A stretch of DNA of 64,000 nucleotides from Haloarcula marina (GCF_024218775.1 NZ_CP100404.1:2852001-2916000); one strand, 5' to 3'; shown: positions 44,024-53,925, numbered from the stretch's first letter. Translations and numbers: made by a program. The notes: generated by a model from the letters alone, not told the origin.

Positions 44024-44665
44024 ATGACGTATTCCCGACGCGAGCTGCTGGGGCTGTTGGCCCTCGGCGCACTGGCAGGATGTGCGGGTAGCGAACCAGA
44101 CCGTGGTGGGGACGCGACCGCCACCCAAACCGAACCGGAGAGTGGGGGCAGCCTCCCGGGGGAGAGCGGTGACGACAGCGGCGAGACGAGCCTCGCCGGG
44201 TCGTGTGCGAGCGCGTTCGGCGATACGATGCAGCGCTACGACGTCGGCGACCGCGAGATGGTCGCGACGTTCTCCTATCCGATGGGCGGAGAGGTTACGC
44301 TCGAGCAGGACGACGCCGTCGCTCACGGAACCGTCATCGCGTACGGTGAGGGTGACCTCTCGCCGCTGCACAGCATCACCGTCTTCGAACGCGGCCCGAC
44401 CGGCGAACCGCTCGATGCGACCGAGGCCTACGAGTTCGACGACCAGTCCGAGAGCGGCACGATCACGACGTACGGCGGACAGGAACGGCCGGTCGTGATT
44501 CGTCGGCGTGACGACCCGGCGGTCAGCTACATCTTCCACGCCGACGGACCCGACGGGGTCTACGTGTTCGACGTGACGACCGCCGCGGACGAGGCAGCGG
44601 GCTGTCTGGAGACCTACGAGTCGGTCACCAGGCGTGTCGCAGAGTCGTTCGAGCCGCTGGCGTGA
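44024..44665 (+). CDS. Tat-type lipoprotein
   Basis: 213 residues. SRRELLGLLALGALAGC is the signal and lipobox, then a Gly/Ser/Glu linker and a beta-type domain with one Cys pair (SCASAFGDTM and AAGCLETYESV). Shares general layout with the gene upstream. ATG 44024 is chosen as the upstream ATG gives a weaker signal peptide. Confidence 0.75.
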   Translation: MTYSRRELLGLLALGALAGCAGSEPDRGGDATATQTEPESGGSLPGESGDDSGETSLAGSCASAFGDTMQRYDVGDREMVATFSYPMGGEVTLEQDDAVAHGTVIAYGEGDLSPLHSITVFERGPTGEPLDATEAYEFDDQSESGTITTYGGQERPVVIRRRDDPAVSYIFHADGPDGVYVFDVTTAADEAAGCLETYESVTRRVAESFEPLA

Positions 44666-44786
44666 CCGTCGACGGCGCGGATTGCTGGCCGACGGCGGTA
44701 CTGTGGCGACTCCAGCTAACGGACGTCTGCTCAGTATTCAGCATGCCGTTCGGCCGATTCGAGAAGCGGTCGACAGCGCCGCCGAT

Positions 44787-45422
44787 TCAGATATCGCGGC
44801 TCGTGTCCACGTGAATTTCGTCGGTGAGTTCCAGCCGAATCCCGTCGGTGAGCGCGGGGCCACATCGGAACTTCGGAACCGACAGCCAGTTACCCACGTC
44901 GTCTTCGTCGAGATTCGTCTGCAGGCGTAAGACCACGTCTGCCATGTACGTCGTCCGGTCGCGCTTTTCGGGAACGTCGCCGCCGTTCAGGCAGTGCAGG
45001 ACGGCGATGCTGTCGGTCTCGACCAGGCGTTTACGGAGCGTGACGAGGAACTCCCGGACCGACGCCGAGTCGGCCCGCTCGATGCAGTCCATCGGGTCGA
45101 CCACGACGACCGATCGGTGCGGCAGGTCGGTGAGGTACTGCCGGGCGTCGGTAACCGGGTCCTCGCGGTCGATTGGACGCACGTCGGTCTGTGAGAGGTC
45201 CATGCGACGGGTGCTGTCGAGTGCGCGCTCGACGGCGAACGCCGTTCGCTCGGCGGTCAGATACAGCGTCTGACCCTCCGAGGCGAGCGAGTACAACAGT
45301 AGCTCCGATTGACTGGCCGGTGACGCGGTGAGCGCGACGACGCTGCCGCCGGGAATCCCACCACCGAGTTTCCGGTCCAGCGGGGAGAGTCCGGTCCGAT
45401 GGCGCTGGATGGTCTGTGACAC
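44787..45422 (-). CDS. RecA/KaiC-like ATPase with degenerate P-loop
   Basis: 211 residues. The fold start GLSPLDRKLGGGIPGGSVVA matches RadA/KaiC-like proteins, but the Walker A site reads ALTASPASQSEL, without GKT/S. The Walker B strand RSVVVVDPMD is kept. Such haloarchaeal proteins often accompany signalling or gas-vesicle genes; ATP hydrolysis is doubtful here. Confidence 0.7.
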   Translation of the reverse strand: MSQTIQRHRTGLSPLDRKLGGGIPGGSVVALTASPASQSELLLYSLASEGQTLYLTAERTAFAVERALDSTRRMDLSQTDVRPIDREDPVTDARQYLTDLPHRSVVVVDPMDCIERADSASVREFLVTLRKRLVETDSIAVLHCLNGGDVPEKRDRTTYMADVVLRLQTNLDEDDVGNWLSVPKFRCGPALTDGIRLELTDEIHVDTSRDI

Positions 45423-45553
45423 GGTGGTAACCTGTGACTATTGCCAAATTGTAATGAATCGTCTATCGGTTTCGAATCGAGGGGTAGGAGCCTCATAATC
45501 CGGTGTAATCGGGTTATTCCGAGAGGATAACGCCTCGCTACCCGGCCGAGGGG

Positions 45554-46543
45554 TCAGTCGTCGGCTTCCGCCTCGGGTTCCGGGTCGTCACCGGCGACGA
45601 ACTCGCCGAGGCCGTCGATGGGTCGGTCGGGGTTCTCCTCGTCGAGGGCCACCGGCGCGCCCAACTGCGCGTCCGTCTCTTCGGGGTCGCGGAGTTTCGT
45701 CCGCCCGCGGTGGACGGTCACCTCGTCCGAGAGGTGGAGTTTGATGGCCTCAATGAGCGCCTCGGCCTCGAGCGGTTGGCCGAGTGCCTGCAGTTCCTCT
45801 TCCGTGGCGTCGTCGGGGACGTTGAACGCTCGCTGGGTGATGATGGGGCCTTGGTCTAAGTCGGTCGTCACGTAGTGGGCCGTGACACCGGCGATGCGGA
45901 CGCCCTCCTCGATGGCCTGCATGTACGCCGAGGCGCCGGGGAAAGCGGGCAGGAGACTCGGGTGGACGTTGATGATACGGCTCTCGTAGCGGAAGACCAC
46001 GTCCGGCGAGAGGATGCGCATGTAGCGGGCCAGCGCGATGAGGTCGGCGTCGTACTCCGCGAGCAGTTCCAGCAGTTCTTCCTCGTCGGGCGTGCCCTTC
46101 TCGTCGCCGATGTTGTGGAAGGGCACGTCGTACTTCTCGGCCAGCGGTTGGAGGTCGTTGTGGTTGCCGATGACCACCTCGATGTCCGCGCCGAGGTCAC
46201 CGTTGGCCCACGACTCGAACAGCGCTTCGAGACAGTGGGACTCCTTGGTGACGAGAACGGCGATGGACTGCGTCTCGCGGTCGGCGGGGAACCGCACCTG
46301 CAGGTCGACGCCCAGTTCGTCGCCGAGTTCGGTGAGGTCCTCGCGGAGTTTCTCCTCCGTCGTCACCATCTCGGCGGTGTCGACGTGCATAGTCATCCGG
46401 AAGACTCCCTCGCGGACCGCTTGGTCCAGGTCTTCGATGTTGATGCCGCGTTCGAACAGGAGCGAGGTGACTTCGGCGATGAGTCCGGTGTCGTCGTCGC
46501 CGACGACGGTAATCTCGGTGAGACTGCGCGTCACGGCCGACAC
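45554..46543 (-). CDS. purU: Formyltetrahydrofolate deformylase
   Basis: 329 residues. An N-terminal ACT domain (~8-85) precedes a formyltransferase-fold domain with GNHNDLQPLAEKYDVPFHNI, INVHPSLLPAFPG and DLDQGPII. It hydrolyses 10-formyl-THF to formate and THF, feeding formate-dependent purine synthesis. The last ~50 residues form an acidic extension absent from bacterial PurU. Confidence 0.9.
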   Translation of the reverse strand: MSAVTRSLTEITVVGDDDTGLIAEVTSLLFERGINIEDLDQAVREGVFRMTMHVDTAEMVTTEEKLREDLTELGDELGVDLQVRFPADRETQSIAVLVTKESHCLEALFESWANGDLGADIEVVIGNHNDLQPLAEKYDVPFHNIGDEKGTPDEEELLELLAEYDADLIALARYMRILSPDVVFRYESRIINVHPSLLPAFPGASAYMQAIEEGVRIAGVTAHYVTTDLDQGPIITQRAFNVPDDATEEELQALGQPLEAEALIEAIKLHLSDEVTVHRGRTKLRDPEETDAQLGAPVALDEENPDRPIDGLGEFVAGDDPEPEAEADD

Positions 46544-46688
46544 CTCCGGACGGTACGGGTATTCATTGGGGATTCGTTCGGCGGGCGCGATGCAAAAGGC
46601 TTCGTTTTTCCACGGTGGGCGTCGCCATAGCTTTGAGGCTTCAGCCCGAGGGGGAGGACGTGAAACAGGCTCCGCGGACGTGGTCGCG

Positions 46689-47342
46689 ATGACACAGCAG
46701 CACGCACCCGGCTACGAGTTCGAGGGCCTCCCCCTCGCACCCGTCGACGCCGGAACGAACCTCCTCGTGACCGGTCCGGCGCTGGCCGGGACCCGCGACC
46801 TGTTGCTTCGGCTCCTCCTCGGCGACGACGGCGTCATCATCGTCACCACCGACACCGGCGCACAGGAGACGCTCGCCGACTTCGAGCGCGTCGGCGGGAG
46901 TGCCGCGAGCGAACGCGTCCGTGTCGTCGACTGCGTCCAACAGAACGAGCGCCGCGACGAATTCGTCTCCGGCGTCAAGACACCCGCCGACCTGACCGGC
47001 ATCGGCATCGAGTTCTCGAACCACTACGAGGAAGCGTACGCGCGCGGCTACGACGCGGTCAGAACCGCCATCTACACGCTGACGCCCCTCCTCGTCTACA
47101 GCGACGACCCGCGGGCCGTGTTCCGTTTCGTCAACACCGTCACGAGTCGGATTCGGACCGCCGACGGCCTCGGCGTCTGTGCCATCGACCCCGACGCCCA
47201 CGGCGAACAGGTCGTCGGAAGCATCACCCAACCGTTCGACGCCCGCGTCGACGTGCGCAGCACCGACGAGGGCCTCGAACTCCGCGTGATGGGGTTACCG
47301 GACCAACCGAGCGAGTGGACGCCGGTGCCGCCGCTCGGATAA
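46689..47342 (+). CDS. DUF7504/HTR-like RecA-fold protein
   Basis: 217 residues. The P-loop strand reads LLVTGPALAGTRDLLLRLL, a degenerate Walker A (GxxxxGTR) found in haloarchaeal HTR-like or DUF7504 proteins. TDTGAQETLADFERVGG and VRVVDCVQ follow. Start at ATG 46689; the longer open frame upstream is shadow of purU. Probably a signalling ATPase-like protein. Confidence 0.75.
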   Translation: MTQQHAPGYEFEGLPLAPVDAGTNLLVTGPALAGTRDLLLRLLLGDDGVIIVTTDTGAQETLADFERVGGSAASERVRVVDCVQQNERRDEFVSGVKTPADLTGIGIEFSNHYEEAYARGYDAVRTAIYTLTPLLVYSDDPRAVFRFVNTVTSRIRTADGLGVCAIDPDAHGEQVVGSITQPFDARVDVRSTDEGLELRVMGLPDQPSEWTPVPPLG

Positions 47343-47380
47343 CACAAGCGTTTTCTCCGCCGCCCGCCCGGCACTCAGTA

Positions 47381-47635
47381 ATGACTGCCTTCACCGCCAC
47401 CGTCACCGTCCGACTGAAGCGTGGCGTCCTCGACCCCGAGGCCGAGACCACCCAGCGCTCGCTCGAACGCCTCGGCTTCGAACTCGACGACCTGCGCTCT
47501 GCCGACCGGTTCGAAATCGACCTCGACGCCGAGACTGCCGACGACGCGGCCGAACGCGCCGAGGAGATGGCCGAACGCCTGCTGGCGAACCCGACCATCC
47601 ACGACTACGACGTGGAGGTCGCCGAACGGGAATGA
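47381..47635 (+). CDS. purS: FGAM synthase subunit PurS
   Basis: 84 residues. VTVRLKRGVLDPEAETTQRS at the N-terminus and AERLLANPTIHDYDVEV at the end are PurS marks. It bridges PurL and PurQ in the ammonia-channelling complex. Stop overlaps the purQ start. Confidence 0.93.
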   Translation: MTAFTATVTVRLKRGVLDPEAETTQRSLERLGFELDDLRSADRFEIDLDAETADDAAERAEEMAERLLANPTIHDYDVEVAERE

Positions 47636-48306
47636 TAGCCGTCATCCAATTCGGTGGGTCGAACTGCGACCGCGACTCCGTCCAGGCCCTCGAAACGCTC
47701 GGCTTCGACGCCGAACTCGTCTGGCACGAGGACGGTCTGCCAGAGAACGTCGACGGCATCATGCTCCCCGGCGGGTTCTCCTACGGCGACTACCTCCGGG
47801 CCGGGGCGATGGCCGCTCGCTCGCCCATCATGAACGAGGTCCGGGAGGCCGCCGCCGACGGGACGCCCGTGCTCGGCGTCTGCAACGGCGCGCAAATCGG
47901 CTGTGAGTCCGCGCTCACCCCCGGCGTGTTCACGACCAACGAGAGCGCCCGGTTCCAGTGCGAACACGTCCACCTCCGCGTCGAGAACGCCGACACGCCG
48001 TGGACCAGCCACTACGAGGCGGGCGAGGTCATCGAACTCCCCATCGCCCACGGCGAGGGCCGCTACGAGATTACCGACGACCGACTGGACGAACTCGAAG
48101 CGGACGGCCGCATCCTGTTCAAGTACTGCGACGAGAACGGCGAGGTCACCCCCGAGGCTAACCCCAACGGCTCGAAACACGCCGTCGCGGGCGTCACCGG
48201 CGAGGACGACCACGTCGCCGTGATGATGCCCCACCCCGAGCGCGCGTCGCTCGACGATTTGGGCCGAATCGACGGCCGTCCCGTTCTCGAAGGCTTCGCG
48301 GACTAA
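47632..48306 (+). CDS. purQ: FGAM synthase glutaminase subunit PurQ
   Basis: 224 residues. The catalytic Cys lies in VLGVCNGAQIGCE and the His in MMPHPER; FSYGDYLRAGAMA is typical. It releases ammonia from glutamine for PurL. purL is not in the window. Confidence 0.94.
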   Translation: MIAVIQFGGSNCDRDSVQALETLGFDAELVWHEDGLPENVDGIMLPGGFSYGDYLRAGAMAARSPIMNEVREAAADGTPVLGVCNGAQIGCESALTPGVFTTNESARFQCEHVHLRVENADTPWTSHYEAGEVIELPIAHGEGRYEITDDRLDELEADGRILFKYCDENGEVTPEANPNGSKHAVAGVTGEDDHVAVMMPHPERASLDDLGRIDGRPVLEGFAD

Positions 48307-48590
48307 CACCCCATCTGCGTTCCGACGCGGGTCAGGAGCGTCTGTCCCGCCGCCTCGACGGCCGTCTCTCCTCTGGTATCTGTCTTCTGTCAGCCGTCGC
48401 TCCGGCGGCGTGAAAGGGGATAGGAATGGAGCGGGGCCAGTGGAGCGTGTGACGTGTTCCGCGGCCCCTACGAGACACTCTATCGCCGATGGATAAAAGG
48501 GCAATCCTACCGGAGTGAAAGTGAAAGTGGTCGTCTCGGCCCGTGAGAATACCCACCACAGCCATGTAGGCGGCGGTCGTACTGTCACTC

Positions 48591-48893
48591 ATGGAGACAG
48601 AAACCGGGGCGACTTCGGGCGAGGAGAGCGTTCGGGTCTGGTTGGTCGACCGCACCTACTCCGACGACGAGCAGAACCTCATCATCCTCACCTACGCGAC
48701 GCCCGACGGGGAGCGCGACTTCCGCAAGGAACGGGCGCTGACCTCCTACACGGGCGACCACCGGGAGACGCCCGTCTCGATGACCGTCGACGCCGACAAC
48801 CTCGGGCACGTCGCAGACGACGAGACGCGCGAGCGGTACGCTGGCGAAGTCGAACGGATGCGGGCGAAACACGACCGCGACGACGTGCTGTAG
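48591..48893 (+). CDS. Conserved haloarchaeal small protein of unknown function
   Basis: 100 residues, soluble and acidic, predicted alpha-beta (SVRVWLVDRTYSDDEQNLII; RKERALTSYTGDHRETPVSM). It meets the methyltransferase gene tail to tail with one base between. The 284 bases upstream hold no gene; a TAAAAG element ~95 bases before the ATG might be its promoter. Confidence 0.6.
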   Translation: METETGATSGEESVRVWLVDRTYSDDEQNLIILTYATPDGERDFRKERALTSYTGDHRETPVSMTVDADNLGHVADDETRERYAGEVERMRAKHDRDDVL

Positions 48894-48894
48894 C

Positions 48895-49512
48895 CTACGG
48901 CGCTCGGAACACGCGGATGGTGTCCCTGTCGGTCGGTTCGCGAATCAACTGCGCCAGCCCTCGCTCGCCGAAGACGGTCTTCCAGTTCCGGTGGTACAGC
49001 GGGAACTCGTCGTCGACGTAGCTCACTTCCGTCTCGGCGCGGCCGCGGGTCGGGCCGTTGCCCTCGTTTTCGGCGGTGACGAGGAGGTCACCAGTGACGC
49101 GCGCGACTTCGTCGAACACCCACTCGTCGTCGGGGTGGATGTGCTGGAGCGTCTCGACGGTGTAGACCACGTCGAACGCGTCCGTCTCGAACTCCGGGAG
49201 AAAATCCTCGATGGGGCCGGTGTGGAAGGTGCCCGTCTCGGCGAGTCGCGGGTAGTGGTCGGCCATCACCTCGAAGGACTCCTCGTTGATGTCGATGCCG
49301 GTGAGGTTCTTATAGCCCGATTTCCGGAGGTGCGCGAGGTGTCGGCCCGACCCACAGCCGAGTTCGAGAATCGCCGCATCGGTGTGAACGTAGTGACCGA
49401 GCACGTCCGCGAGCGTCTCGCTGACCTCGTTCGGGCCGATTTCGGCGTAGTACTCGGGCGAGAACCGGCCGGAGCGTTCGGCCCAGTCCCGACGAACGTC
49501 GTCCGGGTCCAT
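48895..49512 (-). CDS. Class I SAM-dependent methyltransferase
   Basis: 205 residues. Motif I is AILELGCGSGRHLAHL, then GIDINEES and VVYTVETLQHI. The substrate cannot be told; adjacent to no pathway gene. Confidence 0.82.
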   Translation of the reverse strand: MDPDDVRRDWAERSGRFSPEYYAEIGPNEVSETLADVLGHYVHTDAAILELGCGSGRHLAHLRKSGYKNLTGIDINEESFEVMADHYPRLAETGTFHTGPIEDFLPEFETDAFDVVYTVETLQHIHPDDEWVFDEVARVTGDLLVTAENEGNGPTRGRAETEVSYVDDEFPLYHRNWKTVFGERGLAQLIREPTDRDTIRVFRAP

Positions 49513-49562
49513 ACAGAGGTGCAGGTCCCGGCGGGATTAAACGATTTCCGGACGACGCTCGC

Positions 49563-50639
49563 TCACCGCGCTAACGGCAGCGAGTAACTCCGCTCGCGGG
49601 CCACGACCGCGTCCCACGTCGCTTCACACGCACAGTCGACCTGTTCGAAGACGCTCGGGTCCTGTCGCAGGTCGAAGTCCTTGATGGCTCGCTGGACCCG
49701 GTCGTCGCAGTCGCCGCAGTTGTGCGGGCCGCGGTCGCTCCCGTGGCCGACGGGGTCCGAGACGACGATGACGTCCTCGTCGGCGGTCGATTCGAGCACC
49801 TCGGCGACCGACCAGAGCCACGGCGGGCGGTAGCCCCCGTCGTGGTACAGTTCCTCGACCATCGTGTAGCGCTGGACGTTACAGGGGTTCATCGAGACGG
49901 TGTGACAGCCCTCGACGGCCGCGCACTTTCTCACGGAGCGCTTCATGTCCTCGACGGCTTCCTTCTCGGAGAGGAAGACGGGCTTCATCAGGAGGTACGC
50001 CTTGATGCCCGCCCCGGCGGCTTTCGCGTCGGCGCAGGCGTCTTCGAAGTCCGCGAAGTCGAAGTACTTGTTCACGCAGTCGTGGCGCACCCGGTCGGTC
50101 GCCGTCTCCAAGCCGACCGCCACGTCCGTCTCCAGGCCCACGTCGACGAAGTCGGCGACGCGTTCCTCCTCGACGAAGTCCGGCAGGGACTCGACGACGA
50201 TGCGTTCGCGGTCGGCGAACGTTTCGGCGATGGCCTGCCGGGTCTCTGCGGGGACCTCTCGCTCGTCGAGGAAACTGCCGGAGGTGTATATCTTGATGAG
50301 GCCGCTCTCCGCGTCTGCGTTCTCGGCTTCGTGGTCCAGACAGTGTCGAATCTGGGCCATCAGGTCCTCGTGGGCGACGCTCCCGCCGTCGACGCTCTCG
50401 GCGACGTAGCCGCACATCGTACACCCGCCCGCGCGGGCCCACCGACAGCCGCCGGTGTTCAGGATGATGGTCAGGCTCTGATAGACGCCGTCGGGCGTGT
50501 TGTCCTCGTCGAGCCAGACGCGGGTCGGCTCTCGGGGGTCGTACGTGTTGTCGTTGCGCGCTCGGATGTCGCGCATCACCGCGTTGTGGGCGTCCATGCC
50601 CTTGCCCTGCTCGTAGACGTCGGGACTGGGCTTGCTCAT
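49563..50639 (-). CDS. Archaeosine synthase radical SAM partner RaSEA
   Basis: 358 residues. The cluster motif is CRWARAGGCTMC (C-x7-C-x2-C), the spacing of the Elp3-like RaSEA group. RaSEA acts with ArcS to turn lysine-adducted preQ0-tRNA into archaeosine at tRNA position 15. C-terminal Cys motifs (CGDCDDR; CACEATW) may bind zinc. Start at ATG 50639; the upstream extension is Arg-rich. arcS and tgtA lie within 10 kb on the same strand. Confidence 0.88.
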   Translation of the reverse strand: MSKPSPDVYEQGKGMDAHNAVMRDIRARNDNTYDPREPTRVWLDEDNTPDGVYQSLTIILNTGGCRWARAGGCTMCGYVAESVDGGSVAHEDLMAQIRHCLDHEAENADAESGLIKIYTSGSFLDEREVPAETRQAIAETFADRERIVVESLPDFVEEERVADFVDVGLETDVAVGLETATDRVRHDCVNKYFDFADFEDACADAKAAGAGIKAYLLMKPVFLSEKEAVEDMKRSVRKCAAVEGCHTVSMNPCNVQRYTMVEELYHDGGYRPPWLWSVAEVLESTADEDVIVVSDPVGHGSDRGPHNCGDCDDRVQRAIKDFDLRQDPSVFEQVDCACEATWDAVVARERSYSLPLAR

Positions 50640-50695
50640 TACGCCGCCGTAGCCGACGGGCGCGTATATCGCCTTCGTTCGCCCGGACGCCGCGC

Positions 50696-52081
50696 TCACT
50701 CGGGCCGCTCGAAGGCGACCACACGGTCGCCGATGGCGGCGTAGGCCGTTTCGTCCACGCCCGCCACGTCGAAGACTGCGTCCGTCGGCCGATAGACGGC
50801 CATCGGGGACCCCGACTCCCCGTCGACGGCGTACAGACTCGTAAAGTCCGCGAGGTCCGGCGTGATGGCTTCCGCGACGACCATCTCGTCTGTCGCGCCC
50901 GCGGGCCACCCGTTGTTCGAGGGCGTCTCGTAGCGGAACCGACGGCCGCCGCCGGGAATCGAGAACGCGTCGACGGCGTTGGCCCGGACCGCCGCACGAG
51001 CGTACAGCGTCTCCCCGTCGGGGGCTAGTAGCGGCCATTGGCTGTAGCCGTCGACCTGCCAGCGAACGTCGCCGTCGGCGTCGTAGGCGACCGTTTCGTC
51101 GCCGAGTGCGTACAGGCGGTCCCCGACCGCGAGGAACTCCTCAACCGGCCGGGTATCGCGCCACCGCTCTTTGCCGTCGGAACCGAACGCACGGAGCGTC
51201 GACCCCTCGCCGTCCGCAGCGGCCACGACGACGCCGTCACCGACAGCGAGGACCGCACGCGGGTCGGTGGTCGAGGCGGACCACAGCGTGTGCCCTTCCG
51301 CGTCGAGGCCGGTCACCCGGTCACCCTCGCCGACCACGACCCGACTCGCGGCCGTCCCGCCGGCCGTGACGCCACGGAACTCACGGGTCCACCGGACCGA
51401 GCCGCTCGCGGCGTCAAGACCGTACACGGCCGTCGGCAGGGGTTCCTCGGGCGTGTCGTGAGTCGACTCGGGAACGAAGAACTCGCGTCCACCGGCGACG
51501 ACGGTGTCGCCGATGACGCCGGCGACGGTCAGTTCCCGCTCGCGGCGGAACGACCAGCGGCGCTCGCCGGTCGCCGGGTCGAGCGCGTGGAGGGCCGTCC
51601 ACGCGTAGTCGTCGGTGTTCCCGGTGACGACGTACAGCGTCCCGTCGCGGACGCCGACGCCCCACTTATCGCGTGCGTTCCCCTGTTCGAGGAACGAGGT
51701 GACGACGGCGTCGCCCTCGAACGCCGTCCGCCAACGGAGGCGTTCGGCCGCGTAGTCGACAGCCGCGATAGCCGAGCGCGACCCGTCGTCGCTGAGCGTC
51801 GCGTAGAGGTCCGTGCCGTCTCGCGTCAGCGCGAGAACGTGCCCGAACTCCGTTTCGAGGGTCCACGCGGGGGACCACTCCGCGAGAGAATCCTCGGTCG
51901 GCGCTTCGGTATCGGTCGGTCTATCGGTTTCGGGCGGTTCGGCCGCTGTTTCCGTCGCCGACCGTACCGTGCGGTCGGTGGTCGGAACCGCGGTAACCGG
52001 GTCCGTTTCGCCGTCGACACATCCGGCGAGGGCCGCGAGAGCCGAGCCGGCGGCGGCGACGAACTGTCTGCGGGAGGGCAT
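50696..52081 (-). CDS. PQQ-like beta-propeller lipoprotein
   Basis: 461 residues. Twin-arginine signal SRRQFVAAAGSALAALAGC with lipobox, a Thr/Pro/Glu linker, then repeated blades of the PQQ/quinoprotein type (ALHALDPATGERRWSF, YGLDAASGSVRWTREF, TGLDAEGHTLWSAS, RAFGSDGKERWRDT). Acts outside the membrane. No enzyme motif is clear; it may be a protein-binding propeller. Confidence 0.85.
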   Translation of the reverse strand: MPSRRQFVAAAGSALAALAGCVDGETDPVTAVPTTDRTVRSATETAAEPPETDRPTDTEAPTEDSLAEWSPAWTLETEFGHVLALTRDGTDLYATLSDDGSRSAIAAVDYAAERLRWRTAFEGDAVVTSFLEQGNARDKWGVGVRDGTLYVVTGNTDDYAWTALHALDPATGERRWSFRRERELTVAGVIGDTVVAGGREFFVPESTHDTPEEPLPTAVYGLDAASGSVRWTREFRGVTAGGTAASRVVVGEGDRVTGLDAEGHTLWSASTTDPRAVLAVGDGVVVAAADGEGSTLRAFGSDGKERWRDTRPVEEFLAVGDRLYALGDETVAYDADGDVRWQVDGYSQWPLLAPDGETLYARAAVRANAVDAFSIPGGGRRFRYETPSNNGWPAGATDEMVVAEAITPDLADFTSLYAVDGESGSPMAVYRPTDAVFDVAGVDETAYAAIGDRVVAFERPE

Positions 52082-52122
52082 AGAGGCGCTTCGGACACCG
52101 GCACAAAGGGCCTGCCGGAGGC

Positions 52123-52512
52123 TCAGTCGTCGTTTGAGCGACCGACCGTCAGCCACGCGACGCCGACGAGAACCGCCCCGACGGCGTTCGCGAGGAAGTC
52201 CGCGCCGCTCGTCGACCGCGAGGCGACGAGGCCCTGCAACACCTCGACGCCCGCTCCGTAGGTGACGGCGACACCGACGAAGAGGGCGACGGCGGCGACG
52301 GAGCGCGTCCGCCGACCCCACGCCAGTAAGCCGGTGAGCAGGCCGTAGCTCCCGGCGTGGACCCACTTGTCCAGCGACACGCCGAGGAGTGCGGGGACGG
52401 CGGTACTCCCGCTCTCCGGGACCGGAATCAGCGACGTGCAGAGGACGAGGGCGGCAAAGGCTATCGCGGGCCGGTATCCGCGCGGGACCCGGTGGGTCGT
52501 TCCCGTGGCCAT
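52123..52512 (-). CDS. VanZ-like membrane protein
   Basis: 129 residues with four helices. DKWVHAGSYGLLTGLLAWG carries the conserved Lys-x-x-His pair of VanZ-like proteins. A paralogue lies at 62559-62999. Role in haloarchaea unknown. Confidence 0.8.
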   Translation of the reverse strand: MATGTTHRVPRGYRPAIAFAALVLCTSLIPVPESGSTAVPALLGVSLDKWVHAGSYGLLTGLLAWGRRTRSVAAVALFVGVAVTYGAGVEVLQGLVASRSTSGADFLANAVGAVLVGVAWLTVGRSNDD

Positions 52513-52558
52513 ACGCGGAGTACCGTCTCACGGCCGATAAGCCGCGCGGTCCACGCCG

Positions 52559-53491
52559 TCAGACCACGCCCAACACGCCGGCCAGCGCACGCAGGCCGAC
52601 GGCGACGCCGACGAGTCCGGCGAGGCCGTACATCGCCGCCCGGTTCCGGTACCGGGTTGCGGCCGTCGACAGCGACCCGACGGCGACGTGGCCCGCGTCG
52701 ACGGTGAGGCCGTCGTCCGTCCGTCTCGCCGTCCCCGCGACAGCCACGAGGTCGCCGGGCGCGGCGACGGACTCCTCGTAGCGACGGGACTTGTCTCGGT
52801 GGTCGCGCTCGACTTTGGGCGCGGGATTCGGGAAGTCCTCGCCCGGACGCTCGTCCGCGTCAAGCGCGAGTGTCCGCGTGTTCCCGAGGTCCACCGTCGC
52901 GTCGGCGGGGTCGACCCACACCGGCCCGCTCCCGTCGTCGACGGCGAAGGGAACCCCGCCGACGCCGCCATCCCGGACGACCCACTGCTCGCCGCCCCGA
53001 CTCAGGCCCTCGATGCCGTGCGGGTCTCGCACCTCGACTTCCCACGCCCAACAGCAGGCCGCGCGGTCGGTCACCGGCGCGGTCCCCGCAGTCTCGTCGG
53101 TCACCGTCCCGGTGCAGGCCACCCGGCCCGGCGAGAGACGCCCCGTCGGAACGTCGTCGTCGGGGTGGAGGCGACGCCAGCGACCGGCGAGGGTCCGACT
53201 GCTCGCGAGGGCGACCAGTCCGAGGACCAGCGGGACGGCGGCCCCGACGACGAGCATCCCGAGGCCGCGAACGTCCGTCTCGGGGTCGAAGACCGCCACG
53301 TCGCCGAGAACCCCCATCGAGACGACGACGGCGAGGGCGGCGACGGTGACGCCAGCCACGTCGCGGGCGGTGAGTTCGAGCGGAAGCGCGTTCACCGGCA
53401 TCGCGGCCGCCTCGTAGTAGGCGTACGCGGCCGCGAAACAGACGACCATCGCGGCGACGACGAGGAGATACAGCGTGAGCGCTCCGGCCAT
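52559..53491 (-). CDS. GIDE/E3-ligase-like membrane protein
   Basis: 310 residues. Three N-terminal spans (~3-25, ~38-58, ~68-92), a soluble domain with the GIDE/MULAN-like pattern (PGRVACTGTVTDETAG, CCWAWEVEVRDP, PVWVDPADATVDL) and a C-terminal hydrophobic end. No RING finger is present, so it is not itself a ligase. Start ATG 53491. Confidence 0.65.
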   Translation of the reverse strand: MAGALTLYLLVVAAMVVCFAAAYAYYEAAAMPVNALPLELTARDVAGVTVAALAVVVSMGVLGDVAVFDPETDVRGLGMLVVGAAVPLVLGLVALASSRTLAGRWRRLHPDDDVPTGRLSPGRVACTGTVTDETAGTAPVTDRAACCWAWEVEVRDPHGIEGLSRGGEQWVVRDGGVGGVPFAVDDGSGPVWVDPADATVDLGNTRTLALDADERPGEDFPNPAPKVERDHRDKSRRYEESVAAPGDLVAVAGTARRTDDGLTVDAGHVAVGSLSTAATRYRNRAAMYGLAGLVGVAVGLRALAGVLGVV

Positions 53492-53625
53492 CGGTTTCGG
53501 TAGCCGACGCCGGGCAAAAAAGATGGGTGGCGAGTGGGCCGTCCGACGCGTGTGTTTATCTGTCGCAAAAATAGCAGTAAGCGGCAATATCAGCTCTTGG
53601 GCTCGTCCGTCGTATCGACTACTAG

Positions 53626-53925
53626 GTGAACCCAATGGCGTACATGCACGTGAAAGCGACCGTGGACGACGTCGACGAGTGGCGGGCCGACTTCGAGGGG
53701 TATCACTCTCGCCGGGCCGAATACGGCGGGCAGCGGTATCAGCTCTTTCAGTCCACCGATAGCCCGAACGATATCGTCGTCCTCATCGAGTTCGACGAGG
53801 AAGCGAACGCTCGCGCCTGGAACGACTATCTCGTCGACGAAGGCGAGTTGACCGAGCCCCAGATGCGCGACGTCGAAATCTCGTATCTCGACCTGACAGA
53901 CCAGAAGACGCTCTCTCCGGTCTGA
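53626..53925 (+). CDS. Small ferredoxin-fold protein (ABM-like)
   Basis: 99 residues. YMHVKATVDDVDEWRADFEG then VVLIEFDEEANARAWNDYLV fits the dimeric alpha-beta ABM fold, found in monooxygenases and stress proteins. No cofactor residues to assign. ATG 53635 is an alternative start. Confidence 0.7.
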   Translation: MNPMAYMHVKATVDDVDEWRADFEGYHSRRAEYGGQRYQLFQSTDSPNDIVVLIEFDEEANARAWNDYLVDEGELTEPQMRDVEISYLDLTDQKTLSPV

